Shown here piece after piece: positions 4,296-5,356 of a stretch of DNA of 5,356 nucleotides. Under the pieces are notes generated by a model, which had not been told where the DNA came from, did not search any database, and saw only the letters and a list, made by a program, of their open reading frames with translations. Each line of letters opens with the position of its first letter. Position 1 is the stretch's first letter. Position numbers and translations under genes: made by a program. The DNA comes from a bacterium (GTDB lineage Bacteria > Ratteibacteria > UBA8468): positions 1 through 5,356 of the forward strand of contig DAOWFY010000071.1 of assembly GCA_030637775.1 (NCBI GenBank). The letters are read 5' to 3'.

Positions 4296-5356
4296 ATGTC
4301 AAAAATCAGAAGAGTCCTTTTATATTCCTTTCTTCTTCTTTCCCCTTTAGCCTTTTCTAAATTTACCTATAACTATACAATTTTTAAACTGATTTTGCCC
4401 CAGATTTTTTTTCTTTTTATTGCTTTAACATTTCTTATTGAAAAGAAAATTTTTTACTATCATAAGCCTTTAACCATTGTTCTTTCTCTTTATCTCCTCT
4501 TCAATCTCCTCTCTTTTCTTGTTAATCCCTTTCATCATCTTAGTTACCCCCACATAATGCAATTATTAACCTATTTTTCCATCTTCCTCATCACGGTTAA
4601 TTTAAAGAAGGATAAAAGGCTCTTCTTTTTTTTATTTGTTTCCGGGGCTCTTCTTTCTCTCTGGGCAATCAGTGATTTTTTGAAATTTCATCTGGTTAAT
4701 GCCGGTTTTGGCAATAAGAATTTTTTTGCCGGCTATATCATCTTTCTTATTCCCCTTTCATTAAGTTTTGTCATCATTCACCCCCACCTATCTCCTCCCC
4801 CCTCAAGGGGGAGGATTTACCATAAAATCATTTTTCTTTCTCTATTTCTCCTCTATTCCTTTGCCCTTCTTCTCACAAAGTCACAAGCAGCCTATTTAGC
4901 AACAATCGGTGCCATCCTCTTTCTTTTTGCTGTAAACTCAACCAATAGAAAAATACTTTTGCTTAAAACATCCTTTATTCTATTTTTCTTATTTCTTATC
5001 TCTATATTCTCTCATTTCTATTTTGTTAATAGAATCACGGAAAATGTTAGATTGCTTGTCTGGAGAGGAACAATAGATATGATTAAGGTTCATCCTTTAT
5101 TGGGCTCTGGGCCGGGAACCTTTACTATTCATTATCCAAATTACAGGATACCGGAATACTTTCTGCAAAAAGCGGTTGCTCCCATCACCGCCCATGCTCA
5201 CAATGAATATTTGGAGATTCTTTCCGAAACCGGAATTTTTGGTCTCCTTCTTTTTCTTGGTTTTATTTTTCTTTTTTTTAAGGAGGCATGGAAAACCTTT
5301 CCCCCTCCCCTAATTTCCCCTCCCTCGAGGGAGGGGAAATTAGGGGAGGGGGAAAG
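4296..5356 (+). CDS. O-antigen ligase/polymerase (Wzy-type) membrane protein, 3' end outside window
   Basis: The frame from ATG 4296 stays open to the window end (353 codons plus two bases); no stop is present. The product is very hydrophobic, with about ten likely membrane helices (near 7-24, 31-48, 58-76, 85-102, 108-127, 141-161, 177-195, 197-214, 219-241, 312-329). Hallmarks of the O-antigen ligase family (Wzy_C/WaaL-like) are GNKNFFAGYIIFLIPL (139-154), TKSQAAYLA (194-202), RLLVWRGTIDMIKVHPLLGSGPGTF (about 252-276, in the outer loop) and AHAHNEYLEILSETGIFGLL (299-318). Such proteins join or polymerise lipid-linked glycans at the periplasmic face of the inner membrane; the substrate cannot be told. 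Palindromic repeats contribute HPHLSPPPSRGR (162-173), in a loop between helices, and the final Pro/Glu-rich residues from about 335. No glycan gene is visible nearby. Confidence 0.85.
   Translation, partial: MSKIRRVLLYSFLLLSPLAFSKFTYNYTIFKLILPQIFFLFIALTFLIEKKIFYYHKPLTIVLSLYLLFNLLSFLVNPFHHLSYPHIMQLLTYFSIFLITVNLKKDKRLFFFLFVSGALLSLWAISDFLKFHLVNAGFGNKNFFAGYIIFLIPLSLSFVIIHPHLSPPPSRGRIYHKIIFLSLFLLYSFALLLTKSQAAYLATIGAILFLFAVNSTNRKILLLKTSFILFFLFLISIFSHFYFVNRITENVRLLVWRGTIDMIKVHPLLGSGPGTFTIHYPNYRIPEYFLQKAVAPITAHAHNEYLEILSETGIFGLLLFLGFIFLFFKEAWKTFPPPLISPPSREGKLGEGE
4778..4818. repeat. C/G-rich palindromic repeat (family 3), partial copy inside the O-antigen ligase-like gene
   Basis: The core hairpin TCCTCCCCC (4793-4801) with GGGGGAGGA (4807-4815) encloses CTCAA. 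A left arm, CACCCCCACCTAT (4779-4791), has no matching right arm, so the copy looks truncated or decayed. The layout of C-rich arm, CTC-A/G-A loop and G-rich arm is shared with 2316-2334 and 5297-5356. It is translated as HPHLSPPPSRGR in a loop between predicted membrane helices. Confidence 0.7.
5297..5356. repeat. Perfect 60-bp palindrome (family 3) at the window end
   Basis: Bases 5297-5326 are exactly complementary to 5327-5356, with no loop and a central CTCGAG. The C-rich left half and G-rich right half share the CCCCTCCC-TCGA-GGGAGGG core with the polA element at 2315-2334. The O-antigen ligase frame runs through it without a stop. The palindrome stops exactly at the last base of the window, so this is probably a contig end. 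The second half may be a true sequence or a fold-back product of assembly. Confidence 0.85.

Noticed and set aside
4288-4350. ATG at 4288 as the start of the ligase-like gene
   Set aside because: It is in another frame and reaches a TAG after 20 codons, whereas ATG 4296 opens the full membrane protein.
5297-5356. The end palindrome as a transcription terminator
   Set aside because: It has no T-tract and lies within an open, family-consistent reading frame.

Overview
The window looks like a stretch of AT-rich bacterial DNA from an uncultured lineage. The tandem genes with an N-terminus of the [17 protein letters not shown] type followed by a C-terminal H-x10-DG-like motif suggest Omnitrophota or another PVC-like or candidate phylum. 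This placement is an inference from protein style and is of low to moderate confidence. All genes are on the + strand. The window opens and closes inside genes, so it is probably a contig or contig fragment.

Layout: (1) 1-318, the C-terminal 105 residues of a CFI-box-CTERM protein. (2) 320-367, a Y-shaped palindromic repeat in the gap before polA. (3) 394-2934, DNA polymerase I, with an intact 5' nuclease, a degenerate 3'-5' exonuclease region and an intact polymerase domain, interrupted in frame by three different palindromic repeats. (4) The end of polA carries three TTGACA-N17 promoter-like sites. The last, with TACAAT at 2937-2942, is ideally placed for the next gene. (5) 2971-3537 and 3581-4204, two tandem paralogous prepilin-like (type II secretion pseudopilin, DUF1559-style) proteins. 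(6) 4233-4268, a strong intrinsic terminator. (7) 4296-5356, the first 353 residues of an O-antigen ligase/Wzy-type membrane protein, possibly translated from a leaderless mRNA. It carries one palindromic repeat in a loop and ends in a perfect 60-bp palindrome at the window edge.

The gene functions look unrelated: a surface protein tail, DNA repair, pilin-like proteins and surface polysaccharide. The notable system is the set of dispersed palindromic elements. At least three structural families occur in 5.4 kb, and five of the six copies lie inside protein-coding sequence, where they are translated without stops or frameshifts. This resembles in principle the Rickettsia palindromic elements inserted into proteins, but the sequences differ, and here three copies sit in one essential-type gene, one of them directly before the catalytic O-helix.
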